This document shows positions 55,684 through 64,000 of a stretch of 64,000 nt of DNA, in pieces. Where the stretch lies: the NCBI RefSeq assembly GCF_024519155.1, contig NZ_JANIFJ010000008.1, positions 83,924 through 147,923 on the forward strand, in the 5' to 3' direction. The translations under genes and the position numbers were made by a program. The stretch comes from Mangrovibrevibacter kandeliae. Its GTDB lineage: Bacteria; Pseudomonadota; Alphaproteobacteria; Rhizobiales; Rhizobiaceae. The number at the start of each line of letters is the position of its first letter. Within the stretch, counting starts at the first letter, position 1. Below the pieces are notes generated by a model. It saw only the letters and a list, made by a program, of their open reading frames with translations. It had not been told where the DNA came from and did no database searches.

Positions 55684-56504
55684 CCGCCCAGTCGTCCATC
55701 CTGACCGCGCCGACCAGCATCGCGATCCCGGGCACGCGCCTCAACACGCGCGAGCCGAAGGTGGAGGTGAAGGACCTGTCCTTCTTCTACGGCTCGTCGA
55801 AGGCGCTGAAGAACATCAGCCTGACGCTGCCGGAGCGGGCGGTGACGGCCTTCATCGGACCGTCGGGCTGCGGCAAGTCCACGCTGCTGCGCACCTTCAA
55901 CCGCATCTATGAGCTCTATCCGAACCAGCGTGCCGAGGGCGAGATCCGCGTCGACGGCAACAACATCCTAGACCGTTCGCAGGACCTCAACCTGCTGCGC
56001 GCCAAGGTCGGCATGGTGTTCCAGAAGCCGACGCCGTTCCCGATGTCGATCTACGACAACATCGCCTTCGGCATCCGCCTCTACGAGAAGCTCAGCCGCA
56101 GCGAACTGGACGAGCGCGTGCAGCGGGCGCTGACCCGCGCGGCGCTGTGGGACGAGGTGAAGGACAAGCTCAACGCCAGCGGCCTCAGCCTGTCCGGCGG
56201 CCAGCAGCAGCGCCTGTGCATCGCGCGCACCGTCGCGGTGCGCCCCGAGGTCATCCTGCTCGACGAGCCGGCCTCGGCGCTCGACCCGATCTCGACCGCC
56301 AAGATCGAGGAGCTGATCGACGAGCTGAAGACCGAGTACACGATCGCCATCGTCACCCACAACATGCAGCAGGCGGCGCGTGTCTCGGATCTGACGGCCT
56401 TCATGTATCTCGGCGAGCTGATCGAGTTCGGCGAGACGACGAGCCTGTTCCAGGCGCCGCGCGAGAAGCGCACCCAGGACTACATCACCGGCCGCTTCGG
56501 CTGA
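55680..56504 (+). CDS. pstB: Phosphate ABC transporter ATPase PstB
   Basis: 274 residues from ATG 55680 in an ATGA overlap. Walker [46 protein letters not shown], and [12 protein letters not shown] switch. N-terminal leader of about 22 residues precedes [15 protein letters not shown]. Last pst gene here; phoU and phoB, which usually follow, are absent and the ugp operon comes next. Confidence 0.97.
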   Translation: MTAQSSILTAPTSIAIPGTRLNTREPKVEVKDLSFFYGSSKALKNISLTLPERAVTAFIGPSGCGKSTLLRTFNRIYELYPNQRAEGEIRVDGNNILDRSQDLNLLRAKVGMVFQKPTPFPMSIYDNIAFGIRLYEKLSRSELDERVQRALTRAALWDEVKDKLNASGLSLSGGQQQRLCIARTVAVRPEVILLDEPASALDPISTAKIEELIDELKTEYTIAIVTHNMQQAARVSDLTAFMYLGELIEFGETTSLFQAPREKRTQDYITGRFG

Positions 56505-56645
56505 GGCCAAGGGCCGCGGCAACCCCTCCGGGGCCGCGGCGACCGGATTGCGCAACCCGATCGACACGACCGCGCGACCTCTGGAGGTGGCGCGGTCGTT
56601 TCGTTTCGGAACGCCGTCGGACGGCTCGTCCTCCGGCTTGCACAG

Positions 56646-56685
56646 CTGTCACACCAGCGTCATCAGGCTGTGACCGTCCTGTCAC
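56646..56685 (+). promoter_or_regulatory. Tandem Pho boxes upstream of ugpB
   Basis: Four half-sites begin exactly every 11 bp: CTGTCAC (56646), GCGTCAT (56657), CTGTGAC (56668), CTGTCAC (56679), matching CTGTCAT with 6, 5, 5 and 6 of 7 bases. The last would overlap the -35 region. This is how two adjacent PhoB dimers bind. The ugpB start is 73 bp beyond. Confidence 0.8.
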
Positions 56686-56757
56686 GCGCCTGGATTAACG
56701 ACCTCGGCGAGGGCGCCGCGATCCCGCGCGTCCGCCTCCAACAGGCGGGGACTTCTC

Positions 56758-58092
56758 ATGACACATCTGAACACCTGGCTGCGAGCCGCTGCCATGACCG
56801 GCGCGCTGGCGGCAAGCGTCGGCGTCGCCGAGGCCAAGACCCAGATCACCTGGTGGCACGCGATGGAAGGCGAACTCGGCGGCAAGCTCGAGGAGATCGT
56901 CAAGAAGTACAACGCCTCGCAGGATCAGTACGAGGTCGTCCCGACCTACAAGGGCACCTATCCCGAGACGATGACGGCGGCGATCGCGGCCTTCCGCGCC
57001 GGCCAGCAGCCGGACATCGTCCAGGTCTTCGAGGTCGGCACCGGTACGATGATGGCCGCCAAGGGCGCGATCTATCCGGTCTACCAGCTGATGCAGGATG
57101 CCGGCGCGAACTTCGATCCGAAGGGCTTCCTGTCGGCGGTGGTCGGCTACTACACCGACGCCGACGGCAACATGCTCTCGATGCCGTTCAACTCCTCGAC
57201 CCCGATCCTCTATTACAACAAGGACGTCTTCAAGAAGGCCGGGCTCGACCCCGAGCAGCCGCCGAAGACCTGGGGCGACGTCGAGGCCTTCTCCAAGACG
57301 ATCATGGACTCCGGCGCGGCCAAGTGCGGCTTCACCACCGGCTGGATCTCCTGGGTGCAGCTGGAGAACTTCTCGGCCTGGCACAACCAGCCGATCGGCA
57401 CCGAGCAGAACGGCATCGGCGGCATGGATGCACGCCTGACGGTGAACGGTCCGGTGCAGGTGAAGCACTGGGAGAACCTGAAGAAGTGGCAGGAGTCGGG
57501 CCTGTTCCAGTATGGCGGCCCGGTGGGCGGCCCGGACGCCCCGCCGAAGTTCTACTCGCAGACCTGCGCGATGTACATGAACTCGTCGGCGTCGCGTGCT
57601 TCGGTCATGAACAACGCCAAGGACTTCAAAGTCGGCTTCGGCATGCTGCCCTATTACGACGACGTCGAGGGTGCGCCGCAGAACTCGATCATCGGCGGCG
57701 CGACCCTGTGGGTGCTGCAGGGCAAGCCGAAGGACGACTACAAGGGCGTCGCCGACTTCTTCGCGTTCCTCTCTTCGCCCGAAATCCAGGCTGAGTGGCA
57801 CCAGTTCTCCGGTTACCTGCCGATCACCCGCGCCGCCTACGAGCTCGGCCAGACGCAGGGCTACTACGAGAAGAACCCGGGCTCGGACGTCGGCATCAAG
57901 CAGATCACCCTGCATGAGCCGACCGAGAACTCGAAGGGCCTGCGCTTCGGCAACTACGTGCAGGTGCGCGACGTCATCGACCAGGAGTTCCAGGCGCTGC
58001 TCTCCGGCCAGAAGACGGCGCAGCAGGCGCTCGACTCGGTCGTCTCGCGCGGCAATGCGCTGATCGAGCAGTTCCAGCAGGCGAACGAGTAG
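56758..58092 (+). CDS. ugpB: sn-Glycerol-3-phosphate ABC transporter substrate-binding protein
   Basis: 444 residues with a Sec signal ending ASVGVAEA near residue 24. Mature start KTQITWWHAMEGELGGKLEEIV, then TYKGTYPETMTAAIAAFRAGQQPDIVQVFEVGTGTMM, SMPFNSSTPILYYNKD, GKPKDDYKGVADFFAFLSSPEIQAEWHQFSGYLPIT are UgpB-specific. Delivers glycerol-3-phosphate or its diesters as a phosphate source. Pho boxes upstream make it part of the phosphate-starvation response. Confidence 0.97.
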   Translation: MTHLNTWLRAAAMTGALAASVGVAEAKTQITWWHAMEGELGGKLEEIVKKYNASQDQYEVVPTYKGTYPETMTAAIAAFRAGQQPDIVQVFEVGTGTMMAAKGAIYPVYQLMQDAGANFDPKGFLSAVVGYYTDADGNMLSMPFNSSTPILYYNKDVFKKAGLDPEQPPKTWGDVEAFSKTIMDSGAAKCGFTTGWISWVQLENFSAWHNQPIGTEQNGIGGMDARLTVNGPVQVKHWENLKKWQESGLFQYGGPVGGPDAPPKFYSQTCAMYMNSSASRASVMNNAKDFKVGFGMLPYYDDVEGAPQNSIIGGATLWVLQGKPKDDYKGVADFFAFLSSPEIQAEWHQFSGYLPITRAAYELGQTQGYYEKNPGSDVGIKQITLHEPTENSKGLRFGNYVQVRDVIDQEFQALLSGQKTAQQALDSVVSRGNALIEQFQQANE

Positions 58093-58115
58093 TCAGCCGC
58101 CGGTCCAGAGGCATC

Positions 58116-58141
58116 GCGGCCCGCGCTCCGGCGCGGGCCGC
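58116..58141 (+). terminator. Stem-loop between ugpB and ugpA
   Basis: GCGGCCCGCGC (58116-58126) and GCGCGGGCCGC (58131-58141) make a perfect 11-bp stem with loop TCCG, followed by ATTCGT. It is the third SBP-associated hairpin in the window. Confidence 0.7.
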
Positions 58142-58170
58142 ATTCGTATCCTCCTCGTCCATGTGAGTTC

Positions 58171-59052
58171 ATGCAGACCAAGCGCACGGTCTTCGGCAAC
58201 TGCGTCCTGCCCTACCTCCTGCTGCTGCCGCAGCTGGCGGTGACGATGGTGTTCTTCATCTGGCCGGCGGGTCAGGCGGTCTGGCAGTCGTTCCTGCAGC
58301 AGGACCCGTTCGGCCTGCGCACCAGCTTCGTCTGGTTCCGCAACTACGAACGCCTGTTCCACGACCCGAACTACCTGAACGCGCTCGGCGTCACCGTCGT
58401 CTTCTCCATTTCGGTCGCCGTCCTGTCGCTGGGCCTCGGCCTGATCCTCGCCGTGGCCGTCGACCGGCTGGTGAAGACGCGGCTCTACTCGGCGCTCATC
58501 GTCTGGCCCTATGCCGTGGCGCCGGCGGTCGGCGGCGTCCTCTGGTGGTTCATGGCGAACCCCACCATCGGCGTCGTGCCGTATCTCCTGCGTCTCGTCG
58601 GCTACGACTGGAACCATGCGCTGTCGCCGACGGACGCGATGATCTTCGTCGTGGTCGCGTCGAGCTGGAAGCAGATCTCCTACAACTTCCTGTTTTTCGT
58701 CGCCGGGCTGCAGGCGATCCCCGGCTCGCTGCGCGAGGCCGCGGCGATCGACGGGGCAGGGCCCGTGAAACGGTTCTTCACCATCACCGTCCCGCTGCTC
58801 TCGCCGACGAGCTTCTTCCTCCTCGTCGTCAACACGGTCTACGCGCTGTTCGACACCTTCCCGGTGATCGACGCCACCACCAAGGGCAACCCGCAGCAGT
58901 CGACGACGACGCTGGTCTACAAGGTCTACCAGGACGGCTTCATCGCGCTCGACCTCGGCTCCTCCGCCGCGCAGTCGGTGATCCTGATGCTGATCGTCGT
59001 CCTCCTCACCGTCGTCCAGTTCCGCTGGGTCGAGCGGCGCGTCCAGTACTGA
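58171..59052 (+). CDS. ugpA: sn-Glycerol-3-phosphate ABC transporter permease UgpA
   Basis: 293 residues, six membrane helices. VLPYLLLLPQLAVTMVFFIWPAGQAVWQSFLQQDPFG, then LWWFMANPTIGVVPYLLRLVGYDWNH and the coupling loop LREAAAIDGAGPVKRFFTITVPLLSPT of family MalF-like permeases. Works with UgpE. ugpE begins 9 nt after the stop. Confidence 0.96.
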   Translation: MQTKRTVFGNCVLPYLLLLPQLAVTMVFFIWPAGQAVWQSFLQQDPFGLRTSFVWFRNYERLFHDPNYLNALGVTVVFSISVAVLSLGLGLILAVAVDRLVKTRLYSALIVWPYAVAPAVGGVLWWFMANPTIGVVPYLLRLVGYDWNHALSPTDAMIFVVVASSWKQISYNFLFFVAGLQAIPGSLREAAAIDGAGPVKRFFTITVPLLSPTSFFLLVVNTVYALFDTFPVIDATTKGNPQQSTTTLVYKVYQDGFIALDLGSSAAQSVILMLIVVLLTVVQFRWVERRVQY

Positions 59053-59061
59053 GGTCCACGA

Positions 59062-59910
59062 ATGGTCGAGAACCGTCCCTGGCTCAACGCGCTGTCGCAT
59101 CTGGTGCTGATCACCGGTGTCGTGGTGGTGGCGTTCCCCGTCTATCTCGCGGTCATCGCCTCGACCCGTGGACCGAACGACTTCTATTCGGGTCTCGTGC
59201 CGTTGCTGCCGGGACCGCACGCGCTCGAGAACTACTCGGCGATGTTCGGCGCCGGCCTGTCGACCTCGGGTGCGCCGCCGCTCGGCCTGATGATGACGAA
59301 CTCGCTGATCATGGCGCTGTCGATCGCCCTCGGGAAGATCGCGATCTCCATCCTCTCGGCCTTCGCCATCGTCTATTTCCGCTTCCGGTTCCGGCTCGTC
59401 GCCTTCTGGATCATCTTCATCACCCTGATGCTGCCGGTCGAGGTGCGCATCCTGCCGACCTTCAAGGTGGTGGCCGATCTCGGCATGCTGAACAGCTATG
59501 CCGGCCTGTCGATCCCTCTGATCGCCTCGGCGACGGCGACCTTCCTGTTCCGCCAGTTCTTCCTGACAGTCCCGGACGAGCTGATGGAAGCGGCGCGCGT
59601 CGACGGCGCCGGGCCGATGAAGTTCTTCCGCGACATCCTCCTGCCGCTGTCGCGCACCAACATCGCGGCGCTGTTCGTGATCCTCTTCATCTATGGCTGG
59701 AACCAGTATCTCTGGCCGCTGATGATCACCACGGACACCGGCTATTACACCGTCGTCATGGGCATCAAGCGCCTCGTCGCGGTCGCCGATGCGATCCCGC
59801 AATGGAACTACGTGATGGCGGCCGTGGTGCTGGCGATGCTGCCGCCCGTGGTGGTGGTCGTCGCGATGCAGCGCCTGTTCGTGCGCGGCCTGGTCGAAAC
59901 GGAGAAGTGA
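59062..59910 (+). CDS. ugpE: sn-Glycerol-3-phosphate ABC transporter permease UgpE
   Basis: 282 residues. [87 protein letters not shown], and coupling loop [28 protein letters not shown]-terminal [10 protein letters not shown] as in UgpE. MalG-like. Overall six helices. Confidence 0.96.
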   Translation: MVENRPWLNALSHLVLITGVVVVAFPVYLAVIASTRGPNDFYSGLVPLLPGPHALENYSAMFGAGLSTSGAPPLGLMMTNSLIMALSIALGKIAISILSAFAIVYFRFRFRLVAFWIIFITLMLPVEVRILPTFKVVADLGMLNSYAGLSIPLIASATATFLFRQFFLTVPDELMEAARVDGAGPMKFFRDILLPLSRTNIAALFVILFIYGWNQYLWPLMITTDTGYYTVVMGIKRLVAVADAIPQWNYVMAAVVLAMLPPVVVVVAMQRLFVRGLVETEK

Positions 59911-59914
59911 GACG

Positions 59915-60973
59915 ATGGCGGCGATCACGCTCAGCGACGTCAGGAAGGTCTATGCCGGCGGCGTCGAGGCCGTCAAAGGTGTGTCGATCGACATCGCCGA
60001 TGGCGAGTTCCTGGTGCTCGTCGGTCCGTCCGGCTGCGGCAAGTCCACGCTTCTGCGCATGGTGGCGGGGCTGGAGACCATCTCCTCCGGGACGATCTCG
60101 ATCGGCGAGCGGGTGGTCAACCGGCTGGAGCCGGCCGAGCGCGACATCGCCATGGTCTTCCAGAACTACGCGCTCTACCCGCACATGACGGTGCGCCAGA
60201 ACCTCGAATACGGCCTCAAGAACCGCGGGATGGCGAAGGACGAGCGGGGACGCCGCATCGACGAGGCGGCCCGGGCGCTCGAGATCGCCCAGCTCCTCGA
60301 CCGCCGGCCCCGCCAGCTCTCGGGCGGCCAGCGCCAGCGCGTGGCGATGGGGCGTGCGATCGTGCGCGAGCCGGCCGCCTTCCTGTTCGACGAGCCGCTC
60401 TCCAACCTCGATGCCAAGCTGCGCGTCCAGATGCGGGCCGAGATCCGGCGGCTGCAGAGTGCGCTGCGCACCACCAGCCTTTACGTCACGCACGACCAGC
60501 TGGAAGCGATGACGCTCGCCGATCGGATCGTCGTCCTCAACGCCGGGCGGGTCGAGCAGATCGGCACGCCGATGGAGCTTTACGAGCGGCCCGCCAGCCT
60601 CTTCGTCGCGGGCTTCATCGGCTCCCCGGCGATGAACCTCGTGCCGCTCGCAGGCGGGAGCGCGCAGGCCTTCGACAATCTCCCGGCAGCGCTCGCCGAG
60701 GAGGGCCGGGTGCTCGGCGTCCGGCCGGAGCATCTCGAGTTGACCGACCGCTTGGCGGGCGAGGGGGAGGTGGGGCTCGCCATGGTGGTGACCTCGGTGG
60801 AGTCCGTCGGCGCGGAGAGCTTCCTGCACGGCGCCCTTGGCGAGAGCGGCCCGGCCATCGCCGTACGGATCCCGGGCTACAGTCGGGTCGAGCCGGGGGT
60901 GCGGCTGCGCGCCGTTGCTCCCCGGGCGCTGCTGCACGTCTTCGATCAGACGAGCGGCCGGCGCGCGGCGTGA
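59915..60973 (+). CDS. ugpC: sn-Glycerol-3-phosphate ABC transporter ATPase UgpC
   Basis: 352 residues. Walker [46 protein letters not shown], Walker [16 protein letters not shown] and [14 protein letters not shown]-terminal TOBE/OB regulatory domain (GVRPEHLEL). MalK-like. Last gene of ugpBAEC. No glycerophosphodiesterase (ugpQ) gene follows. Confidence 0.96.
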   Translation: MAAITLSDVRKVYAGGVEAVKGVSIDIADGEFLVLVGPSGCGKSTLLRMVAGLETISSGTISIGERVVNRLEPAERDIAMVFQNYALYPHMTVRQNLEYGLKNRGMAKDERGRRIDEAARALEIAQLLDRRPRQLSGGQRQRVAMGRAIVREPAAFLFDEPLSNLDAKLRVQMRAEIRRLQSALRTTSLYVTHDQLEAMTLADRIVVLNAGRVEQIGTPMELYERPASLFVAGFIGSPAMNLVPLAGGSAQAFDNLPAALAEEGRVLGVRPEHLELTDRLAGEGEVGLAMVVTSVESVGAESFLHGALGESGPAIAVRIPGYSRVEPGVRLRAVAPRALLHVFDQTSGRRAA

Positions 60974-61075
60974 GCCGGCTTCGCGCCGAGCCGCCGCGTC
61001 GGGCCAACGCCGCGATCCCAAGGCGATGCCACGATCCGCAGAGAGCCGCGGGCGGCTCTGCCGGCGCTGGCGGCG

Positions 61076-61579
61076 TCAGACGAGCCCCTTGTCCTGACAG
61101 GCGGAGAAGACGGCAAGGGCATTCTGCTTGCTCAACGCCAGGCCCTTGACCTGGAACTCGAAGGCTCCGTCGGGGCCGACGCGCCCCGAGCCGCTGAACA
61201 GACGCCAGCGCGTCGCCTGGTTCATGCCGTCGACGGTGTTGACGAGGCCGCAGGCGAGGATCGTCCCATCCGCAGTCCGTCCGGCGGACATGCGCGAGAA
61301 TTGCGGCGTGCCCTGACCCGAGAGCGCGTCCGCAACCTTGAGCTTGATCGCTGCCGTCTGTTCGCCCGTCAGCCGGTAGGGCGTGACATCGGGCGCCGTC
61401 TGCGGGCGCGGATAGCCGGGGATGCGAAGCGCGGCGAGATCGAGGTCGGGCATCGCCACCGTCGGCAGCTCGAGACTGGGCATCGGCGGCGCCTGGCACG
61501 CGCCGAGCACCAGGCAGGCCGCCAGCGCCGTGCGCCGGAGCTTCGGACGGAATCGGAACGGGGCAGGAAGAGCACTCAT
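61076..61579 (-). CDS. Putative lipoprotein of unknown function
   Basis: 167 residues from ATG 61579. N-terminal signal with lipobox LVLGAC (cleavage before the Cys at about 28), so it is probably outer- or inner-membrane lipoprotein. The rest is soluble: a Pro-rich linker (PPMPSLELP), then PYRLTGEQTAAIKLKVADAL, CGLVNTVDGMNQATRWRLFSG and a C-terminal FSACQDKG. I cannot name a family. Confidence 0.75.
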   Translation of the reverse strand: MSALPAPFRFRPKLRRTALAACLVLGACQAPPMPSLELPTVAMPDLDLAALRIPGYPRPQTAPDVTPYRLTGEQTAAIKLKVADALSGQGTPQFSRMSAGRTADGTILACGLVNTVDGMNQATRWRLFSGSGRVGPDGAFEFQVKGLALSKQNALAVFSACQDKGLV

Positions 61580-61881
61580 CGCCCGGTTCTTAGCGCGCGC
61601 CGCCGCCGCTGTGGGGCATGGCCCGCGATCACGTTTGTCGCACCCTCGTTACACCGCTTGGCCTAAAGGCCGGTGCCTTGCCCGGAGCGTCGCGCTGCCT
61701 CCTCGGGCGAGCGACCAGCAGGGGAAGACGCGACGAAAAGCTCGAAAAGCGTCGATGAACAGGCGTGCAAAGGCAGGCCGCATCGCCTATCTATGGCTCA
61801 GCGAGCCGATTTGCGGCAGGCGCCGCGTTCTGTTCAGCCGGACGTGCAATTGCGACCACAGACGAGGTGTCACGGAAGCGG
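61580..61881. other. Divergent intergenic region between the lipoprotein and Nudix genes
   Basis: About 300 bp holding both promoters. A short palindrome TTGGCCTAAAGGCC is at about 61658-61672. I see no RNA gene or further coding sequence; frames upstream of the Nudix start are rich in Arg/Cys and not conserved. Confidence 0.35.
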
Positions 61882-62328
61882 GTGTCGGAAAAACGGAAGA
61901 AACAGTTCGGTGCGCTGGTTTACCGCGAGAGCGACGGGACGGTCGAAGTTCTGCTGGTGACCTCGCGCGAGAGCGGACGCTGGGTCATCCCGAAGGGCTG
62001 GCCGATGAAGCTCAAGCTGCCGCATCGCGCGGCGGCGCAGGAGGCGTTCGAGGAGGCCGGCGTGCGCGGCCGGATCTCGCACCGCGCGATCGGCACGTTC
62101 GACTACGACAAGCGCCGGCGCGACGGCAGCCTCGTGCCCTGCCGCGTCGTCGTCTATCCGATGGCCGTCAGCGACCTCCTGGAAGACTGGCCCGAGGCCG
62201 ATCAGCGACAGCGCGCCTGGTTCGCTCCGGCCGATGCGGCCGAACGGGTGAACGAACCCGAACTCGCGGCCCTCCTGCGTCATGTCGAGGAGGGCGCCGT
62301 CGCGCTGCCGCACCTGGCCGCCGCCTGA
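61882..62328 (+). CDS. Nudix hydrolase
   Basis: 148 residues from GTG 61882 (SEKRKKQFGALVYRE); GTG 61867 is possible. Nudix box starting at Gly39 in PKGWPMKLKLPHRAAAQEAFEEAGV: the catalytic EAxxEE-type glutamates (Glu54, Glu57, Glu58) are kept, but the first conserved Glu is Lys45 and the Arg is Gln53. The PKGW start fits the diphosphoinositol-polyphosphate/diadenosine-type Nudix branch. It would cleave a nucleoside or other diphosphate; the substrate is unknown. Confidence 0.88.
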   Translation: MSEKRKKQFGALVYRESDGTVEVLLVTSRESGRWVIPKGWPMKLKLPHRAAAQEAFEEAGVRGRISHRAIGTFDYDKRRRDGSLVPCRVVVYPMAVSDLLEDWPEADQRQRAWFAPADAAERVNEPELAALLRHVEEGAVALPHLAAA

Positions 62329-62651
62329 GAAGGCGGTCGCCGGCTGTCAGGCCGCCGTCCCGGCGGCGGGGATCCGACCGCCGGCGGTTTTGCGACGAGC
62401 GCCGCGCGTGACGGCGGCGGCTTCGACGCTGGGACTTGCGTGTGAACCGAAGCCGTCTTCCGACTGTTCCTGTCGCGTTCGTCGCCTTGGCCGGCACGCA
62501 GCTGATGCGTGACGCACCTGCGCCTGTGTGACGGAGGGTCTTGCGGACCGGGACGAGCGACCGCAAAGCTCTTGCGCGATCAGGTGAACGGTCCGCTCGT
62601 GCGGAGCGTTGCCGACGGCGGCAGAGTGCGAAGTGGGGGCCGGCGGACAGG
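62329..62651. other. Intergenic region between the Nudix and UPF0104 genes
   Basis: 323 bp. A hairpin GCCGCCG (62351-62357)/CGGCGGC (62361-62367) and then CCGCCGGCGGTTTTG (about 62377-62392) lie soon after the Nudix stop and look like an intrinsic terminator. The rest shows no gene. Confidence 0.5.
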
Positions 62652-63668
62652 ATGAAGCTGAAGACCCTGATGTGGCCGGTCATCGGTCTGTCGGCCGTCG
62701 CCTTTTCGCTGTGGCTCCTCGTCGAGGAGCTGCGGACGACGTCCATCGACGACATCGGCGCCAGCCTCGCCGCGATCCGAGAGCCGGCTTGGGCCCTGTC
62801 GGCGCTCTGCGCGCTTGCCGCCTACGCCGCGCTCGCCGCCTATGACCGACTGGCGTTGAAGCATCTCGGGCGGCAGGTGTCCTGGCGGTTCATCACCCTG
62901 ACCTCCTTCACCGCCTATGCGCTCTCGCACAATCTCGGCGCGTCGGTGCTCTCGGGTGCGATCGTGCGCTACCGGGCCTACAGCACGCGGGGGCTCAGCG
63001 GCGCGGAGGTCGGCGTGCTCGTCGCCTTCGCCTCCTTCACCTTCGTGCTCGGCAGCGCGCTCCTCTGGGGCCTCGTGCTGGTGATCGAGCCGGCGACGCT
63101 GCGCCGTTTCGGCGAGCATCTGCCGGTCGAGGCCTCGACCGTCACCGGCATCCTGGTGCTGGTGCTGATCGCGCTCTACGTCTTCGGCAGCTGGCTGCAG
63201 CTGCGGCCACTCCGGCTCTGGCGGCTGACGCTCGCCTATCCCTCGCTGCCGATCGTGCTGCGGCAGCTGCTGATCGGCCCGGTCGAGATCCTCGGCGCGG
63301 CCGGCATCATCTACTTCGCGCTGCCGGATGCCGGGAACCCCGGTTTCGCCGTCGTCGTCGGGGTGTTCCTCGTGTCGTTCTCGCTGGCGCTCCTGTCGCA
63401 CGCGCCGGGCGGGATCGGGGTCCTCGAATTCGTCTTCGTCGCCGGCCTGTCGGACATGCGGCCCGCCGATGTCCTCGCGGCCCTCCTCGTCTTCCGCCTG
63501 TTCTATCTGCTGATCCCGCTGGCGCTGGCGCTCGTGGTGGTCGTGGGCTTCGAGCGCCGCCAGCTCGTGCGCAGCCTCCGCTCGATCCGGCTGCGACGGG
63601 CGAGGGCGGATCGCCGCCATCGCGGCCGCCGGACCGGCAGGCTCGAGACACCGCCCGGCGAGGCGTGA
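62652..63668 (+). CDS. UPF0104 / lysylphosphatidylglycerol synthase-like membrane protein
   Basis: 338 residues from ATG 62652, GGACAGG upstream. Eight or so hydrophobic segments; the conserved HNLGASVLSGAIVRYRAYSTRGLS and SHAPGGIGVLEFVF blocks are those of the LPG synthetase transmembrane domain (YbhN/AglD-type flippase). There is no C-terminal tRNA-dependent synthase domain, so it is not a full MprF. Role likely lipid or polyprenol-linked substrate flipping. C-terminal tail is Arg-rich. Confidence 0.9.
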   Translation: MKLKTLMWPVIGLSAVAFSLWLLVEELRTTSIDDIGASLAAIREPAWALSALCALAAYAALAAYDRLALKHLGRQVSWRFITLTSFTAYALSHNLGASVLSGAIVRYRAYSTRGLSGAEVGVLVAFASFTFVLGSALLWGLVLVIEPATLRRFGEHLPVEASTVTGILVLVLIALYVFGSWLQLRPLRLWRLTLAYPSLPIVLRQLLIGPVEILGAAGIIYFALPDAGNPGFAVVVGVFLVSFSLALLSHAPGGIGVLEFVFVAGLSDMRPADVLAALLVFRLFYLLIPLALALVVVVGFERRQLVRSLRSIRLRRARADRRHRGRRTGRLETPPGEA

Positions 63669-64000
63669 GGCGGGGCGTGTCCCGGCTGGCACGCCCTTGC
63701 GCGTCGTTCGGCGGGAGGGCGGTCCGCGGTCCTGGCCTGCAGTGCGGGCCGCGCGCCGCCGCGTACCAGCACGTCCGAAGCGCGGGGAGGGGATCCCCGG
63801 CCCTTACATGACGGTGGGATGACGGGGTGGCAGCCTGCGGGGTCCGGGGCGGGGCGGCGTCGAAGTTTTTTCCCGCGGCTCGAAAAACCGCGTTGACAGG
63901 GCTTCGGCGGTGGCCCTATAAGCCGCCCATCGACGGCGCAGGCGTCGCCGGCGAGCTGATCAGCTCGTTCTGGAGTTGCCTGCGGGGGTTACTGGAGCCG
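63669..64000 (+). other. Right-edge region with an rRNA-type promoter and leader
   Basis: 332 bp with no protein gene. It holds the promoter at 63893-63922 and the start of its transcript. A 14-bp palindrome GAGCTGATCAGCTC (63953-63966) lies about 25 nt after the expected start. The sequence looks like the leader of a ribosomal RNA operon whose gene would begin past the right edge. Confidence 0.45.
63893..63922 (+). promoter_or_regulatory. Strong housekeeping promoter (rRNA-like)
   Basis: A perfect TTGACA (63893-63898) is separated by 18 nt from TATAAG (63917-63922), then GC-rich CCGCCCATCGACGGCG. Such a perfect -35 with a G/C-rich discriminator is typical for alphaproteobacterial rRNA and tRNA promoters. 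A small stem (CGCGG/CCGCG) and A/T tract (GTTTTTTC, near 63865) precede it. Confidence 0.7.

Overview
The window is about 64 kb of high-GC, gene-dense chromosomal DNA, best explained as an alphaproteobacterium of the Hyphomicrobiales (Rhizobiales) type. The support is a circularly permuted two-piece tmRNA gene encoding the alphaproteobacterial tag ANDNYAEARLAA, a second-type ClpS (ClpS2), a DUF4169 / ribbon-helix-helix / SspB trio, hflK-hflC-degP behind thyA-folA, and many solute-binding-protein operons. I saw no insertion sequence, prophage, CRISPR array or clear tRNA gene. The genus is not determined.

Left part (1-18 kb): a PaoABC-type molybdenum aldehyde oxidase operon (cut by the left edge), a DUF4396 membrane protein, a GAF-GGDEF-EAL protein, a complete oligopeptide/nickel-type ABC importer on the minus strand (SBP, two permeases, fused double ATPase), a DUF4142 protein, then a five-gene branched-chain-amino-acid-type (Liv/Urt) importer and a 62-residue conserved-looking small protein.

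Middle-left (18-32 kb): a divergent locus that I could not match to a known pathway. Minus strand: Thi5/NMT1-type SBP, ATPase, permease, CodA-like amidohydrolase, FAD-linked oxidase and a flavodoxin-fold quinone reductase. Plus strand: RidA and a creatininase-family amidohydrolase. It looks like uptake and breakdown of a small N-heterocycle. Next come a large-subunit catalase, clpS2, a stand-alone Lrp/AsnC ligand-binding domain, a GNAT enzyme, a GlcD-like FAD oxidase, an SDR, and a secreted cyclase-family protein with altered metal ligands.

Centre (33-47 kb): a large AsmA protein without an ATG/GTG start, RHH/DUF4169/sspB, the ssrA tmRNA gene directly upstream of sspB on the same strand (rescue tag and the adaptor that delivers tagged proteins to ClpXP), thyA-folA, hflKC-degP (membrane and periplasmic protein quality control), a cobalamin riboswitch driving a lone cbiM-like gene, a single-domain PilZ protein and xthA.

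Right part (47-64 kb): three glycan-type genes (sugar transferase, epimerase, DegT aminotransferase), small enzymes (SDR, VOC, GlcG/HbpS), then a phosphate-starvation block: pstSCAB and ugpBAEC in tandem, each with Pho-box-like repeats upstream. The end carries a lipoprotein, a Nudix hydrolase, a UPF0104/LPG-synthase-like membrane protein, and a strong rRNA-style promoter running off the right edge. Three SBP-first operons here (liv-like, pst, ugp) each have a GC-rich stem-loop right after the SBP gene, consistent with differential expression of binding protein over membrane parts.
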